A stretch of DNA of 64,000 nucleotides from CAYYTU01 sp964474655 (GTDB lineage: Bacteria; Chloroflexota; Anaerolineae; B4-G1): contig CAYYTU010000010.1 of the NCBI GenBank assembly GCA_964474655.1, positions 6,633-70,632 on the forward strand. The letters run 5' to 3'. Position numbers and translations under genes: made by a program. The notes under the pieces were generated by a model. That model was given only the letters and a program-made list of their open reading frames with translations. It searched no databases and was not told where the DNA came from. This document shows positions 1 through 8,179 of the stretch, piece after piece; positions within the stretch are counted from its first letter, which is position 1, and each line of letters begins with the position of its first letter.

Positions 1-704
1 ATCATATACTGGTTATCCAGCCAGATCACGAAGCCCAACGGCCCGTGCGGCGCGGGGGCTTTTTCCAGCACTGGCTCGCCGTCGACGGAGAACGCGACCA
101 CATCCTCGCGCCATGCAATTACATACGTATGCCAAGCAGTCATCGACGTCTCCACAGCCGCCTCACATACGTTCAGCGCCCGCTGTACGGGCGGCCATAT
201 CGCGCGGTAAAGCGGACGTACGTTCATCAACAACGCAGCCGGCAGCGCGATCGGCGCCAGCAGGAGGGCCACCGGGCGCAAGGCATCAATGGTAGCGGCC
301 TTCCAGCCTTGACCGGGCGTCTCCATATCGATCTTCATATCCGAGGGCGACGATCCGTAGAAGAACCAGAGCGCCCGCGGCAAAGTCGGCACGCGCCGTT
401 CCGTCATCATAAACGGATCATTCCAGAAGCCGAAGCCAGCGGTGCCGGACAGATCGGAGAACGAATGAGAGAAACGCGCCCGCACGGTCAGGCGCAGCGG
501 CGGGCGCCAGGGGAAGCGACGACGGGGAAGGCCTTGATAGTCGTCAAGCTGGGCATTGGTATACTGCCGCGAAGTCGTATCGTGATTGACGAAGCGAAGC
601 GTGGCCCCGTCCAGGGAGCATTCCAACGCCCCGTTGCCAACGAGGTAGCGCCTCCAACGCGATGCCAGCGGACTTGCGAAATCCTCGTGAACGGACGTCA
701 TCAT
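1..704 (-). CDS. Partial protein with GH16/concanavalin A-like fold (C-terminus outside window)
   Basis: Open minus-strand frame of about 234 codons that runs off the left edge without a stop. The ATG at 704 overlaps the TGA of the upstream cupin gene as ATGA, which suggests translational coupling and fixes the start. The visible part has aromatic-rich beta-strand-like segments (SGTAGFGFWNDPF near residue 100) and ends with a stretch resembling the core of family 16 glycoside hydrolase or lectin-like jelly rolls (WHTYVIAWREDVVAFSVDGE, then GPLGFVIWLDNQY). This pattern is common in hypothetical lectin/glucanase-fold proteins; the catalytic ExDxxE motif of true GH16 enzymes is not evident in the part seen, so enzymatic activity is unproven. 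A hydrophobic patch lies near residues 150-165. No signal peptide is seen. Confidence 0.7.
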   Translation of the reverse strand, partial: MMTSVHEDFASPLASRWRRYLVGNGALECSLDGATLRFVNHDTTSRQYTNAQLDDYQGLPRRRFPWRPPLRLTVRARFSHSFSDLSGTAGFGFWNDPFMMTERRVPTLPRALWFFYGSSPSDMKIDMETPGQGWKAATIDALRPVALLLAPIALPAALLMNVRPLYRAIWPPVQRALNVCEAAVETSMTAWHTYVIAWREDVVAFSVDGEPVLEKAPAPHGPLGFVIWLDNQYM

Positions 705-1372
705 CCGGTTTCGCGCGTCAGCCGCACCAAGGACGTATCGTTTGAACTGGAGAGGCGATAAACCGTCCCGCGCGGCACCACCGTAAAATCGCCCGGGTGG
801 AGGTGAAGAAAGGTTGAGGTGGTCTGTAAGGTAGCGGTACCCTCCAGGACGTAGAAGAACCGATCGTGGACAACCGGAAAATCAACGGGCCACATGCCCT
901 CGCCGCGAGCGATGCGCAACATCGTATCATCGATGCGCGCCACAGACTGGAAGCGAAACATCTCCTCCACCGCGTCCACGACTCCGTAGAGATTAACGCT
1001 TTCCAGCTGCTGATCCTGTTCCACCGTGTAGAGGCGGCGTCGCCCGTCTTTTCGCCCGGCGAGGAAGCCACAGCGCAACAGAAGCACAGCCGCGATCTCC
1101 GGCGAGCGAGAGCGATGCTTGAGCCCCTTGGGCACCACGGCGAGCTCGGCCGGATAGAGATCCACGGTGCCCCATTCGCTATCCAGGAACATCACCCCGT
1201 CGTAAACCCAGAAGATCTCGTCAATATCGACGTGTCTGTGCCATTGGAGCTCATCCTGGCAAAGGTAGATACTCACCACGATATCGCTGACGTAAGCGAC
1301 GTTCACCATCGCAAACGGCTCATCGAGCTGATCTGCAATATCGAAAACGTTGAGCTTGGTCAATTCACTCAT
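701..1372 (-). CDS. Bicupin protein (two cupin domains)
   Basis: About 223 residues with two cupin barrels. The first has WHRHVDIDEIFWVYDG followed by LYPAELAVVPKGLKHR; the second has VHDRFFYVLEGTATL followed by HLHPGDFTVVPRG. These match cupin motifs 1 and 2, although the metal-binding histidines are only partly kept in the second domain. Substrate unknown; such proteins often resemble homogentisate dioxygenase-like or sugar-isomerase-like cupins. Start: ATG at 1372 is preferred because a good promoter (TTGCTC, 16 bp, TATAAT) would begin transcription at about 1373, giving a leaderless message; ATG at 1381 lies on the edge of the -10 box. The stop overlaps the start of the next gene (ATGA). 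Confidence 0.75.
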   Translation of the reverse strand: MSELTKLNVFDIADQLDEPFAMVNVAYVSDIVVSIYLCQDELQWHRHVDIDEIFWVYDGVMFLDSEWGTVDLYPAELAVVPKGLKHRSRSPEIAAVLLLRCGFLAGRKDGRRRLYTVEQDQQLESVNLYGVVDAVEEMFRFQSVARIDDTMLRIARGEGMWPVDFPVVHDRFFYVLEGTATLQTTSTFLHLHPGDFTVVPRGTVYRLSSSNDTSLVRLTRETG

Positions 1373-1379
1373 CAAACGC

Positions 1380-1407
1380 ATTATACCCTCTACCCCAGGG
1401 CGAGCAA
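1380..1407 (-). promoter_or_regulatory. Promoter of the bicupin gene (possibly leaderless)
   Basis: Minus strand: -35 TTGCTC (1407-1402), 16 bp spacer, -10 TATAAT (1385-1380). The expected transcription start, about seven bases downstream, falls at the ATG at 1372. Confidence 0.6.
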
Positions 1408-1420
1408 GCGTTCTACCCAA

Positions 1421-1572
1421 CGGGCAAACGAAGCGATTCTAGGGCAGCCCAGACGCATTAGATTGCCTACAGGCGCGTTTACCGAGCGTATCAACCCCAG
1501 CTTCGTCTGCCTTGTTCACATCTGAGCACACCCTGCGGCATTGAAGGCACTTGCGCGGGCGATTCGCTCCGC
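1421..1572. repeat. Dispersed repeat R1, copy 1
   Basis: About 150 bp non-coding element that recurs in the window at 11465-11862 (interrupted), 30276-30431 (inverted), 44104-44262 and 47868-47930 (half). Its ends are inverted: it opens with GGCAAACGAAGCGATTC and closes with CGATTCGCT. Shared internal blocks include AGACGCATTAGATTGCCTAC and TTGAAGGCACTT. It fills the gap between the bicupin promoter and the nurA promoter. Confidence 0.8.
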
Positions 1573-1588
1573 CCCCCCCAACCATTGC

Positions 1589-1617
1589 TTGCCAGCGCTC
1601 CACGCCCAAAGTATAAT
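1589..1617 (+). promoter_or_regulatory. Promoter of the nurA operon
   Basis: -35 TTGCCA (1589-1594), 17 bp spacer, -10 TATAAT (1612-1617). Predicted start near 1624, leaving a leader of about 60 nt containing a small GCCCG/CGGGC hairpin. Confidence 0.6.
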
Positions 1618-1685
1618 CGTTACCGCCCGATGATAGCCGGGCATCCATCAGGGGGAAATCCATCAGCTGACAAGGTGAGAAATCC

Positions 1686-2846
1686 GTGACACTTGAACTA
1701 AGCAGACTGACCGCACAAGTCCAAACGATGGGTGAGACTGTCTCCGCTCGCGAGGAGACCTACGCCGAGAAGGTCTCCCTGGCACGAAAATGGCTCACCA
1801 CCTACGCCGATCAGGGCGATCAGCTGCAACATCCGGCTCGGGCTGTGGGCGCTGCCATACCGAGCGGCGAACCGTTCGACGCCACCTACCCATTGCCCCC
1901 CATCCCAGATCAATTCACCGTGGTTGCCGCCGACGGCTCCCAAATCCAGCCCGATCGGCACAGCGCCGCCTTTTACTACCTGATCAACATCGGCAGTCTA
2001 ATCTATCGGCATGGCAGCGGTGAGGCGCCGGAGGCCCTGAGCAAGCCACAGCTGGGCTACAAAGATGACGATCTCTACGAAGGCGAACGGGCGGTGACGG
2101 GCAACCTGCTCGACGTGCGGCGCGACCTGGCCGAAATCACCCGCCTGGCCGACATCTGCGCCACCGAAGCGGCCGAGATCACCATCGCGTTGGCCGATGG
2201 CTCCCTCATCCTCTGGGTACTGGAGAATCTCTCGCCCGGCGGACGGAAGCAAAAAGTCACGGATTACCTAGAACAGATGGAGCGGATCCAAAGGAGGGGC
2301 GGATTGCTGGGCAGTTTTATCAGCCGCCCCGGCTACAACGAGGTAGTACAACTGGTAAGGCTGGCCAGCCTCGACGGCGACCCCAAGAAGGCCCGCCAGG
2401 AACCGAACCCCCTGGAGCACCTGCCAGATCGAGCGGTCTTCAGCAATCTACCGCCAGGAGCGCGTTCCGCCCTTTTCATCTCATCCAAGAAGATTAACCA
2501 GAGTTATTACGCCCCGGAGGGGCACGAGATATATTTCTTCTACCTCAATCTGGCGGACGAGGAACACGACCCAGTCATCGCGCGGCTGGAAGCGCCGGTT
2601 TGGATCGCGAGAGATACCGCGCGGCTAAACCTGCTCCACAGCGCCGTGGTGGCCCAGGCGCGCATCACGGGCGATTATCCATACGCGCTAGCGCGGGCCG
2701 ACGAGCTGGCCTACATCAGCAGCCAAGAACGGGCGGCCTTTGAGGAGTTGGTCGCCACCGCGCTGCTGCGCGCCGGCGTCCGTTCGGTTCCCTCGCCCAA
2801 GGCGTATTACAAACAACTAACGCGAAGAAGGACCTATCGCTTATGA
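1686..2846 (+). CDS. nurA: NurA-domain 5'-3' nuclease
   Basis: 386 residues. NurA is a manganese-dependent nuclease that works with the HerA translocase to resect DNA ends. Two acidic hallmark motifs are visible: AADGSQI (Asp83) and ALADGSLI (Asp171), followed by the conserved C-terminal segment with VWIARDTARLNLLHSAVVAQ and ITGDYPYALARADELA. Start is GTG at 1686, preceded by AAGGTGAG. The stop overlaps the next ATG (ATGA), so this gene is coupled to the HAS-barrel-like gene; the matching HerA lies about 1.7 kb downstream on the same strand. NurA-HerA pairs are established in archaea and occur in some bacteria, where certain versions have been linked to phage defence; here the context does not separate a repair role from a defence role. 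Confidence 0.85.
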   Translation: MTLELSRLTAQVQTMGETVSAREETYAEKVSLARKWLTTYADQGDQLQHPARAVGAAIPSGEPFDATYPLPPIPDQFTVVAADGSQIQPDRHSAAFYYLINIGSLIYRHGSGEAPEALSKPQLGYKDDDLYEGERAVTGNLLDVRRDLAEITRLADICATEAAEITIALADGSLILWVLENLSPGGRKQKVTDYLEQMERIQRRGGLLGSFISRPGYNEVVQLVRLASLDGDPKKARQEPNPLEHLPDRAVFSNLPPGARSALFISSKKINQSYYAPEGHEIYFFYLNLADEEHDPVIARLEAPVWIARDTARLNLLHSAVVAQARITGDYPYALARADELAYISSQERAAFEELVATALLRAGVRSVPSPKAYYKQLTRRRTYRL

Positions 2847-3445
2847 CAGACAGAAACATTCAAGTGGGGCGCGTGTTGCGAGCCGAAACCCGCAGCTTTG
2901 CCATCGGCTGCCGGGTGATGCAACCAGATATCCCGGCCTTTGGCTCGTTCGTGCGGGTCGAAATGGAGACCTCGGCGGAGACCATTTATGGACTCATCTA
3001 CGACGTCCGGGTGGAGGATGATCCCTTCGTGCGCCAGTTCATCGGCGCCGACGTCCCAGAGGAAGTGGTGCGCGACCAACGCGAGATCCGTCAGGTGCCA
3101 ATCGAAGTCAGCGTCCTGACAGTCGGCTGCAGCGACGGCGAGATAGTTCGACATTGCTTGCCCGCTCAACCGCCGGTGACGCTCGACTGGCTCTATCAAT
3201 GCACGACGGAAGAGATACGCGCCTTCACCGAGCAATTCGATTATTTTCGCCTGGTGCTGAACGCACGCGAGGCGCCAGGCGACGAACTACTCGCGGCCAG
3301 CCTCCGCATCGCCGCAGAGGCTCGCCCCGCAAGCGAACAGGAGCTCTTTTTGGTTGAGGCCGGGCGGGAAATGGTGCGCCTGTTGGCCAGCGATCCGACG
3401 CGCCTGGAGGGATTGCTGCGCCGATTGAGCGCAACGTGGAGGTAA
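2843..3445 (+). CDS. HAS-barrel-like protein of the NurA-HerA cluster
   Basis: 200 residues. The first 75 residues read like a HAS barrel, the small beta-barrel normally at the N-terminus of HerA: VGRVLRAETRSFAIGCRV, FGSFVRVEM, then YGLIYDVRVEDDP. The rest is mixed, with a helical, leucine-rich C-terminus (ELFLVEAGREMVRLLASD). No catalytic motif is recognised. It overlaps nurA by 4 bp and is followed five bases later by the nucleotidyltransferase gene, so it is almost certainly co-expressed with both. Inference: it helps assemble or load the NurA-HerA complex. The HAS-barrel assignment comes from pattern and context and is moderate. Confidence 0.65.
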   Translation: MTDRNIQVGRVLRAETRSFAIGCRVMQPDIPAFGSFVRVEMETSAETIYGLIYDVRVEDDPFVRQFIGADVPEEVVRDQREIRQVPIEVSVLTVGCSDGEIVRHCLPAQPPVTLDWLYQCTTEEIRAFTEQFDYFRLVLNAREAPGDELLAASLRIAAEARPASEQELFLVEAGREMVRLLASDPTRLEGLLRRLSATWR

Positions 3446-3449
3446 CCAG

Positions 3450-4235
3450 ATGGACGAAGAGAATCACCTTCAGACTGCCAGGCTGTTCACGCAATCTTTT
3501 GGCTACGAGGACGACAACCGCGCCCGAGCTGTGTACCTGGTCGGCTCCAGCGCCATAGGCAAAGAAGACGTCTATTCCGACATCGATATGATGATCGTCG
3601 TCGATGCTATGATCCCGGAAGAGGAAAGAATCGAAAAATTACGTCAGCTCGATTGTGAAAACATCATGATGGGCATCGCCGGCGTCGATAATCCAGCCCT
3701 ACCAGTCGAATCCCAGGTCATCGACAAGTTCACATTCCGGGATACATGGTTCGACGTCAGCTACCACCTACCCGATCAACTCGATTTCTGCTTCAACTAC
3801 GTAACGCTGGTGGACAAGGATAACCTGACCCCTCAGCTGTGCGCGGAGGAACAGACGTACAGTGAAGAGGATCTTAAGGATCGTATACAGGCCGATCTGC
3901 GCCTGCTGAGAGCACGTATCCACCGCTATGAAAAGTACGCCCGCCGAAAAGAGTGGGTGGGTATGGAACTCTCAGCCATCAAGCGGCTGCTGGTGGACCT
4001 CGTGATGGTGTTGAACGACAAGGTCAGCTACAACCGACACTCCTCACGTATGAGCCGCCTGCTGCGCGAGCTGCCAGAGAAACCGGAACGCTTCGACCAG
4101 GATCTGCTGGACATCCTTCACCTCGATAACAGGGACCACTGGCTGCGCAAACTGGAGATGATGCATCGCCTGGAAGATGATCTCACCCGAATGTGCGAGA
4201 CTCGCTGGGGGCCCATCCCAATGTTCGATGATTAG
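3450..4235 (+). CDS. Nucleotidyltransferase-domain protein (Pol-beta superfamily)
   Basis: 261 residues. Residues about 28-47 hold the minimal nucleotidyltransferase signature, LVGSSAIGKEDVYSDIDMMI: the GS motif followed by DxD, which binds two metals. Another acidic residue in strand form follows later (WFDVSYH). The C-terminal 120 residues are helical and basic (LRLLRARIHRYEKYARRKEW, LVDLVMVLNDKVSYNRH), similar in layout to aminoglycoside adenylyltransferase-type helical domains. Start ATG at 3450 follows GGAGGT. Gene order nurA, HAS-like, NTase, HerA suggests a functional link to DNA-end processing, but substrate and product are unknown. It could also be an independent adenylyltransferase carried in the operon. 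The reading frame is intact. Confidence 0.8.
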   Translation: MDEENHLQTARLFTQSFGYEDDNRARAVYLVGSSAIGKEDVYSDIDMMIVVDAMIPEEERIEKLRQLDCENIMMGIAGVDNPALPVESQVIDKFTFRDTWFDVSYHLPDQLDFCFNYVTLVDKDNLTPQLCAEEQTYSEEDLKDRIQADLRLLRARIHRYEKYARRKEWVGMELSAIKRLLVDLVMVLNDKVSYNRHSSRMSRLLRELPEKPERFDQDLLDILHLDNRDHWLRKLEMMHRLEDDLTRMCETRWGPIPMFDD

Positions 4236-4352
4236 GAATGTCGACGAAGTAACCCTTCTTTTCGAACCAAGCCGAAATCATCCTGTGCACGTCGAAAGGT
4301 GATTTTGGCGATCTCAAGATGCAAAGCCGCTCGAAATCCGACACACTCAGGT

Positions 4353-4518
4353 GGGGCACATCTACAAGTTGGGGGAGGACAGACTTCGGAAGTCCCTGAA
4401 CACTACTTTGCTTGCCAAATTGTGCTGAAAAGAGCGGTTTTGAAGCTAGAGCACATCGTCATCGTAGACTTCCGAAGTCTTGACGCTCATATTCCCCCAA
4501 GTTTTGCATACGCCTCTC
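4353..4518. mobile_element. MITE-like repeat R2, copy 1
   Basis: 166 bp, near-identical to 11637-11803. Inverted ends: CAAGTTGGGGGAGGACAG then AGACTTCGGAAGTC at the left, and GACTTCCGAAGTCTTG then CCCCCAAGTTTTG at the right. No coding capacity is credible. It sits between the nucleotidyltransferase and herA; the rest of the gap (4236-4352 and 4519-4561) shows no other signal except the GGAGG ribosome-binding site of herA. Confidence 0.8.
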
Positions 4519-4561
4519 AGAGTGATTTCTCGCCAGACAACAATTGGAGGAAAAAGCCTAG

Positions 4562-6274
4562 ATGGAGGATCGCACCCCAGAACAGAAGCTAGAGACATTC
4601 TTCGGCCCGCGTCGCCCCCCTTCAAGCCCCCCGGAACTCATGCAACGGATCGGCATCGTGGTCGGCGGCAGCCTATCTGAGGGGCTGGACGTCAAACTCG
4701 ATCGCCGCACCGTCATCGAAGGGCTGGCCGTGGGCCGCTACGTAGTCGTGCGCGGACAAACCGGGCGGCGTTTCTTCTCCATCGTCACCGACGTCCAGCT
4801 GGACGCGCTCAATCCGCTGATCCAGAAAGCCCCGCCCGACGTCTCCGACCCGTTCATCGCCCGCGTTTATGCTGGCACCGCCGTCTTCGGGCGCCTGGAG
4901 CTATCGCCGATGCTGGTGCTGGACGAAGGCACCGCAGAGCCGAAGCCAGTCAAGACCATCCCGGCCCACTTCACGCCCGTCTATCCCGCCAGCGAGGAGG
5001 AAGTGGCGCTCATCTTCGGCGCGGAGGAGGAGCCAGGCTTCTTCCACATCGGAGAGCCGTTGGAGATGGAGGATACTCACGTGGCGCTCGACCTGGAGCG
5101 CTTCGTGGAGCGCTCGGCGGGCGTCTTCGGCAAAACCGGCACCGGCAAGACCTTCCTGACGCGCATGCTACTGGCAGGCCTCATAAAAGAGGACGTGGCG
5201 GTCAACCTGGTCTTCGATATGCACAACGAGTACGGCTGGAAAGGGCAAAGCGAGGCCAATCTGGAGGTGAAGGGGCTGCGACAACTCTTCCCCGGCGGCA
5301 AGGTAGCCGTCTTCACGCTGGACGAGGAGTCGTCCCGCCGGCGCGGCAGCAAAGTGGACGCCGTGGTGCGCATCGGCTACGACCAGATCGAACCGGAGGA
5401 CGTGCGCAGCCTGGCCAACCTGATGGCGCTTTCGGAGGTCCAGATCGGTGCGCTCGACTTCCTCCGTCGCCACCTGGGTCAGGACTGGGTCGCCGATCTA
5501 CTGAGCGACAAGCCGTTGCCCGAGCTCGAAGGCGCCCTGGAGCGCGGCACCATCCACCCCGGCACGCTGGGCGCCATCCAGCGCAAGATGGGGCTGTTCC
5601 ACCGCTTCGGCTTTCTGCAAGAGAAGGCCCCAGAGGACCCCATCAACCGGATCCTCGATTACCTCGACCGGGGCAAGAACGTGATCCTGGAGTTCGGACG
5701 TTACGGCAACAGCGAAGAAGCCTACATCCTGGTCGCCAACTACATCACCCGCCGCATCCACGAGCGCTACGTCCACCGCACGGAGACGGCGCTGGGGCAG
5801 CGCGGCGAGGGGCCGCGCCCGCTGGTCATCACCATTGAGGAGGCGCACAAGTTCCTGGAGCCGTCGATCGCCAAGCACACCATCTTCGGCACCATCGCCC
5901 GCGAGCTGCGCAAATATAACGTCACGCTCTTCATCGTCGACCAGCGGCCCAGCGGCATCGACCCGGAGGTGATGAGCCAGATCGGCACGCGCGTCACCTG
6001 CTTGCTGGACGACGAGGCCGACATCCGAGCGGTATTCTCCGGCATCAGCGGGGCCTCGACGCTACGGGAGGTGCTGGCGCGGCTGGATACCCGTCAGCAA
6101 GCGCTGATCCTGGGCCACGCCGTGCCGATGCCGGTGGTGGTCAAGACCCGCACCTACGGCACGCCGGAGTTCTACGCCGCGTTGGGCGCGCCAGGGAGCG
6201 AAGACCCCGACGAAGTACTGGCACGCGGACGCGCGCTGTTGCGCGGCGACGCAGAAGATGCAACGGGGATTTAA
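4562..6274 (+). CDS. herA: HerA-type hexameric DNA translocase ATPase
   Basis: 570 residues. HerA forms hexameric rings that translocate DNA and drive NurA-mediated resection. N-terminal HAS barrel at about 27-115 (MQRIGIVVGGSLSEG, YVVVRGQTGRRFFSIVTDV). Walker A GKTGTGKT at residues 190-197, Walker B LVITIEEAH at 421-429 with catalytic glutamates, and FIVDQRPSGIDPEVMSQIGT, the conserved C-terminal arginine/sensor region of the FtsK/HerA family. Length is typical. Start ATG 4562 with TTGGAGGAAA upstream. It is separated from the nucleotidyltransferase gene by a 326 bp gap containing an R2 repeat, so it may have become transcriptionally separated from nurA. Confidence 0.9.
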   Translation: MEDRTPEQKLETFFGPRRPPSSPPELMQRIGIVVGGSLSEGLDVKLDRRTVIEGLAVGRYVVVRGQTGRRFFSIVTDVQLDALNPLIQKAPPDVSDPFIARVYAGTAVFGRLELSPMLVLDEGTAEPKPVKTIPAHFTPVYPASEEEVALIFGAEEEPGFFHIGEPLEMEDTHVALDLERFVERSAGVFGKTGTGKTFLTRMLLAGLIKEDVAVNLVFDMHNEYGWKGQSEANLEVKGLRQLFPGGKVAVFTLDEESSRRRGSKVDAVVRIGYDQIEPEDVRSLANLMALSEVQIGALDFLRRHLGQDWVADLLSDKPLPELEGALERGTIHPGTLGAIQRKMGLFHRFGFLQEKAPEDPINRILDYLDRGKNVILEFGRYGNSEEAYILVANYITRRIHERYVHRTETALGQRGEGPRPLVITIEEAHKFLEPSIAKHTIFGTIARELRKYNVTLFIVDQRPSGIDPEVMSQIGTRVTCLLDDEADIRAVFSGISGASTLREVLARLDTRQQALILGHAVPMPVVVKTRTYGTPEFYAALGAPGSEDPDEVLARGRALLRGDAEDATGI

Positions 6275-6484
6275 CCCAAAGCGGTCACCCCGGCTCAACG
6301 GGCCCAAAACAAGCGACAGCAGCCTGTGCCAGACTATGTGAAACGTCTCCGACGCCAACTCCGCCCCCTACGCTGGTGACCGCCTACTGCCTATGCTCGA
6401 TTCACTTTAGCCACACCCATTTGGAGAAAAACAACTCTGACATCCGTGGGAGAGACCAGAACCTTAGACAGCCCAAAACCGATA

Positions 6485-7561
6485 ATGAAAAAGATACTCA
6501 TACCCCTGATCGCCTTTTCGATCCTCGTGATTAGCGCGCTGGCCTGTTCATCCGACCAGGAGCCGCCCCGCCCCACCCAACCGCCGCCCACATCCACATC
6601 CGCGCCGTCCGTCACACTTGAACCGCAGATGAAAGAGCTGATCGAAGATCTGACGAGCGAGGACGAGGCCACACGCGAATCCGCATTCCAGACGGTGGCA
6701 GAGATGGAGGCCGAGGCCGTCCCGGCGTTGATCGAGGTCCTGAACAGCCCAGACGCCGACACTCGCTGGGCCGCCGCCACAGCCCTGGGCGAGATCGGCC
6801 CCGAGTCTATCGAAGCGCTTCCCGCTCTGATGCGGGCTCTGGAGGACAAGGACAGCTGGGTTCGCCTGGCCGCCGCCGAGGCGCTGGGCGAGATCGGCCC
6901 CGACGCCTCGCCAGCCGTGCCCGCCTTGATCGAGACTCTGGAGGACGAAAACGCCGAGGTGCGCGGGTACGCCGCCCTGGCGCTGAACGGGATCGGCCCG
7001 CCGGCCAAACAAGCTGTCCCGGCCCTCATCGAGCGCCTGGAGGACGAAAGCGACGAAGTGCGAAGCTACGCCGCAATGGCCCTTGGCTCAATCGGACCGC
7101 ACGCCACCGAGTCCGTCCCCGCGCTTATCGAGGCGCTGAACAATGAAGACATATCGGTGCGCAGCTCCGCCGCCAGCGCCCTGGGCGCCATCGGCCCAGA
7201 GGCCGCGGAGGCCGTTCCGCCCCTGACCCAAGCCCTGGAGGACGAGAGTAAATTCGTCCGAAGATCAGCCGCCACAGCGCTGGGCTTCATCGGCCCCGAG
7301 GCGAAATCAGCCGTTTCGGCACTCGCCCAGACCCTCCAGCTCGACGAAGATTGGGAGACCCGCGAAGCCGCTGCTCTGGCGCTGAACCTGCTCGGGCCAG
7401 AAGCACAAGCGGCTGTACCGGCCTTGATCCAGACGCTGCGCAACGCGGACGAACACGAGAAAGTGAGACAGGCTACCGTCTGGGCGCTGGAATCGATCAG
7501 CGGCGAAAGCTTCGGCCAAGACGTCGCGCAGTGGCAAGCCTGGTGGGAAGCCCAGCAATAA
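6485..7561 (+). CDS. HEAT-repeat lipoprotein
   Basis: 358 residues from ATG 6485. N-terminal lipoprotein signal (MKKILIPLIAFSILVISALAC) with lipid-acceptor cysteine about residue 21, then a Pro/Thr-rich linker (PPRPTQPPPTSTSAPS). The rest is a solenoid of about eight PBS-lyase-type HEAT repeats of 33-34 residues, each with the pattern VPALIEALEDE...VRxxAAxALGxIGPEA. These form protein-binding superhelices and have no enzymatic activity. It is probably exposed on the outer side of the cytoplasmic membrane. No clear Shine-Dalgarno precedes the chosen ATG; it was picked because it begins the signal peptide. Its end overlaps the likely start of the YdcF-like gene. The 210 bp gap before it shows no clear promoter. 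Confidence 0.8.
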   Translation: MKKILIPLIAFSILVISALACSSDQEPPRPTQPPPTSTSAPSVTLEPQMKELIEDLTSEDEATRESAFQTVAEMEAEAVPALIEVLNSPDADTRWAAATALGEIGPESIEALPALMRALEDKDSWVRLAAAEALGEIGPDASPAVPALIETLEDENAEVRGYAALALNGIGPPAKQAVPALIERLEDESDEVRSYAAMALGSIGPHATESVPALIEALNNEDISVRSSAASALGAIGPEAAEAVPPLTQALEDESKFVRRSAATALGFIGPEAKSAVSALAQTLQLDEDWETREAAALALNLLGPEAQAAVPALIQTLRNADEHEKVRQATVWALESISGESFGQDVAQWQAWWEAQQ

Positions 7562-8148
7562 GACGCTGGCGAAAACGCCTCCTGACCGGACTCTCGCTCG
7601 TCATCGCAGCGACAGCCGGCCTGGCGGGATGGATCTACACCTACGCCGACGTGCGCCCCGCGGCCCCAGCCGACGCCGCGATCGTGCTGGGAGCAGCCGT
7701 CTGGGAGGAAACGCCCTCCCCCGTCTTCGAGGAGCGCATCCGCCACGCCATCGCGCTGTACCGGCGCGGCGACGTCAAAGTCCTCATCTTCACCGGCGGC
7801 GTGGGAGATGAAGATCAGCTGGCCGAAGCAGAGGTAGCGAAGCAGTACGCAATCCAACGTGGCGTGCCCGCCGAAGCCATCTACTGCGAGACCACATCGA
7901 CTATCACTTACGAGAACCTGCAGGGCGCCAAGACGATCCTCGACCACGAAGATCTGGTCACGGCCCTGATCGTCAGCGATCCGTTTCATATGCGGCGGGC
8001 GGTGACCATCGCCCGCGACCTGGGCATCGAGGCCTACCCATCGCCGACGCCGACTACGCGCTACCGCACCTGGCGAAGCAAAGGGCGGTTCCTGGCACGG
8101 GAGATGGTGTTTTACACGCTTTATCTGGTAAGAAGGCCGTTTATCTGA
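7531..8148 (+). CDS. YdcF/SanA-like DUF218 membrane-anchored protein
   Basis: About 205 residues. An N-terminal membrane segment (LLTGLSLVIAATAGLAGWIY) is followed by a DUF218 domain: DAAIVLGAAVW, LIFTGGVGDED, EAIYCETTSTITYENLQGA, LIVSDPFHMRRAVTIARDLG. The SanA/YdcF family is linked to envelope barrier function in other bacteria; the biochemical activity is not well settled. Start uncertain: GTG at 7531 or 7543, both inside the end of the upstream HEAT-repeat gene; no good ribosome-binding site distinguishes them, so coupling by overlap is likely. A short gap leads to the aminotransferase gene. Confidence 0.75.
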   Translation: MASLVGSPAIRRWRKRLLTGLSLVIAATAGLAGWIYTYADVRPAAPADAAIVLGAAVWEETPSPVFEERIRHAIALYRRGDVKVLIFTGGVGDEDQLAEAEVAKQYAIQRGVPAEAIYCETTSTITYENLQGAKTILDHEDLVTALIVSDPFHMRRAVTIARDLGIEAYPSPTPTTRYRTWRSKGRFLAREMVFYTLYLVRRPFI

Positions 8149-8179
8149 CGTTGAGCCAAGCGATTCGAAAGGAGACGAG

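Noticed and set aside
45..761. Plus-strand frame of 238 codons at the left edge
   Set aside because: Antisense to the open minus-strand gene that is translationally coupled to the bicupin; arginine/proline-rich shadow composition.
866..1525. Plus-strand frame of 219 codons opposite the bicupin gene
   Set aside because: Overlaps a gene with recognisable cupin motifs and ends in repeat R1; no ribosome-binding site or family resemblance.
4299..4592. 97-codon frame in the gap before herA
   Set aside because: It mostly translates the R2 repeat and overlaps the herA start; no protein features.
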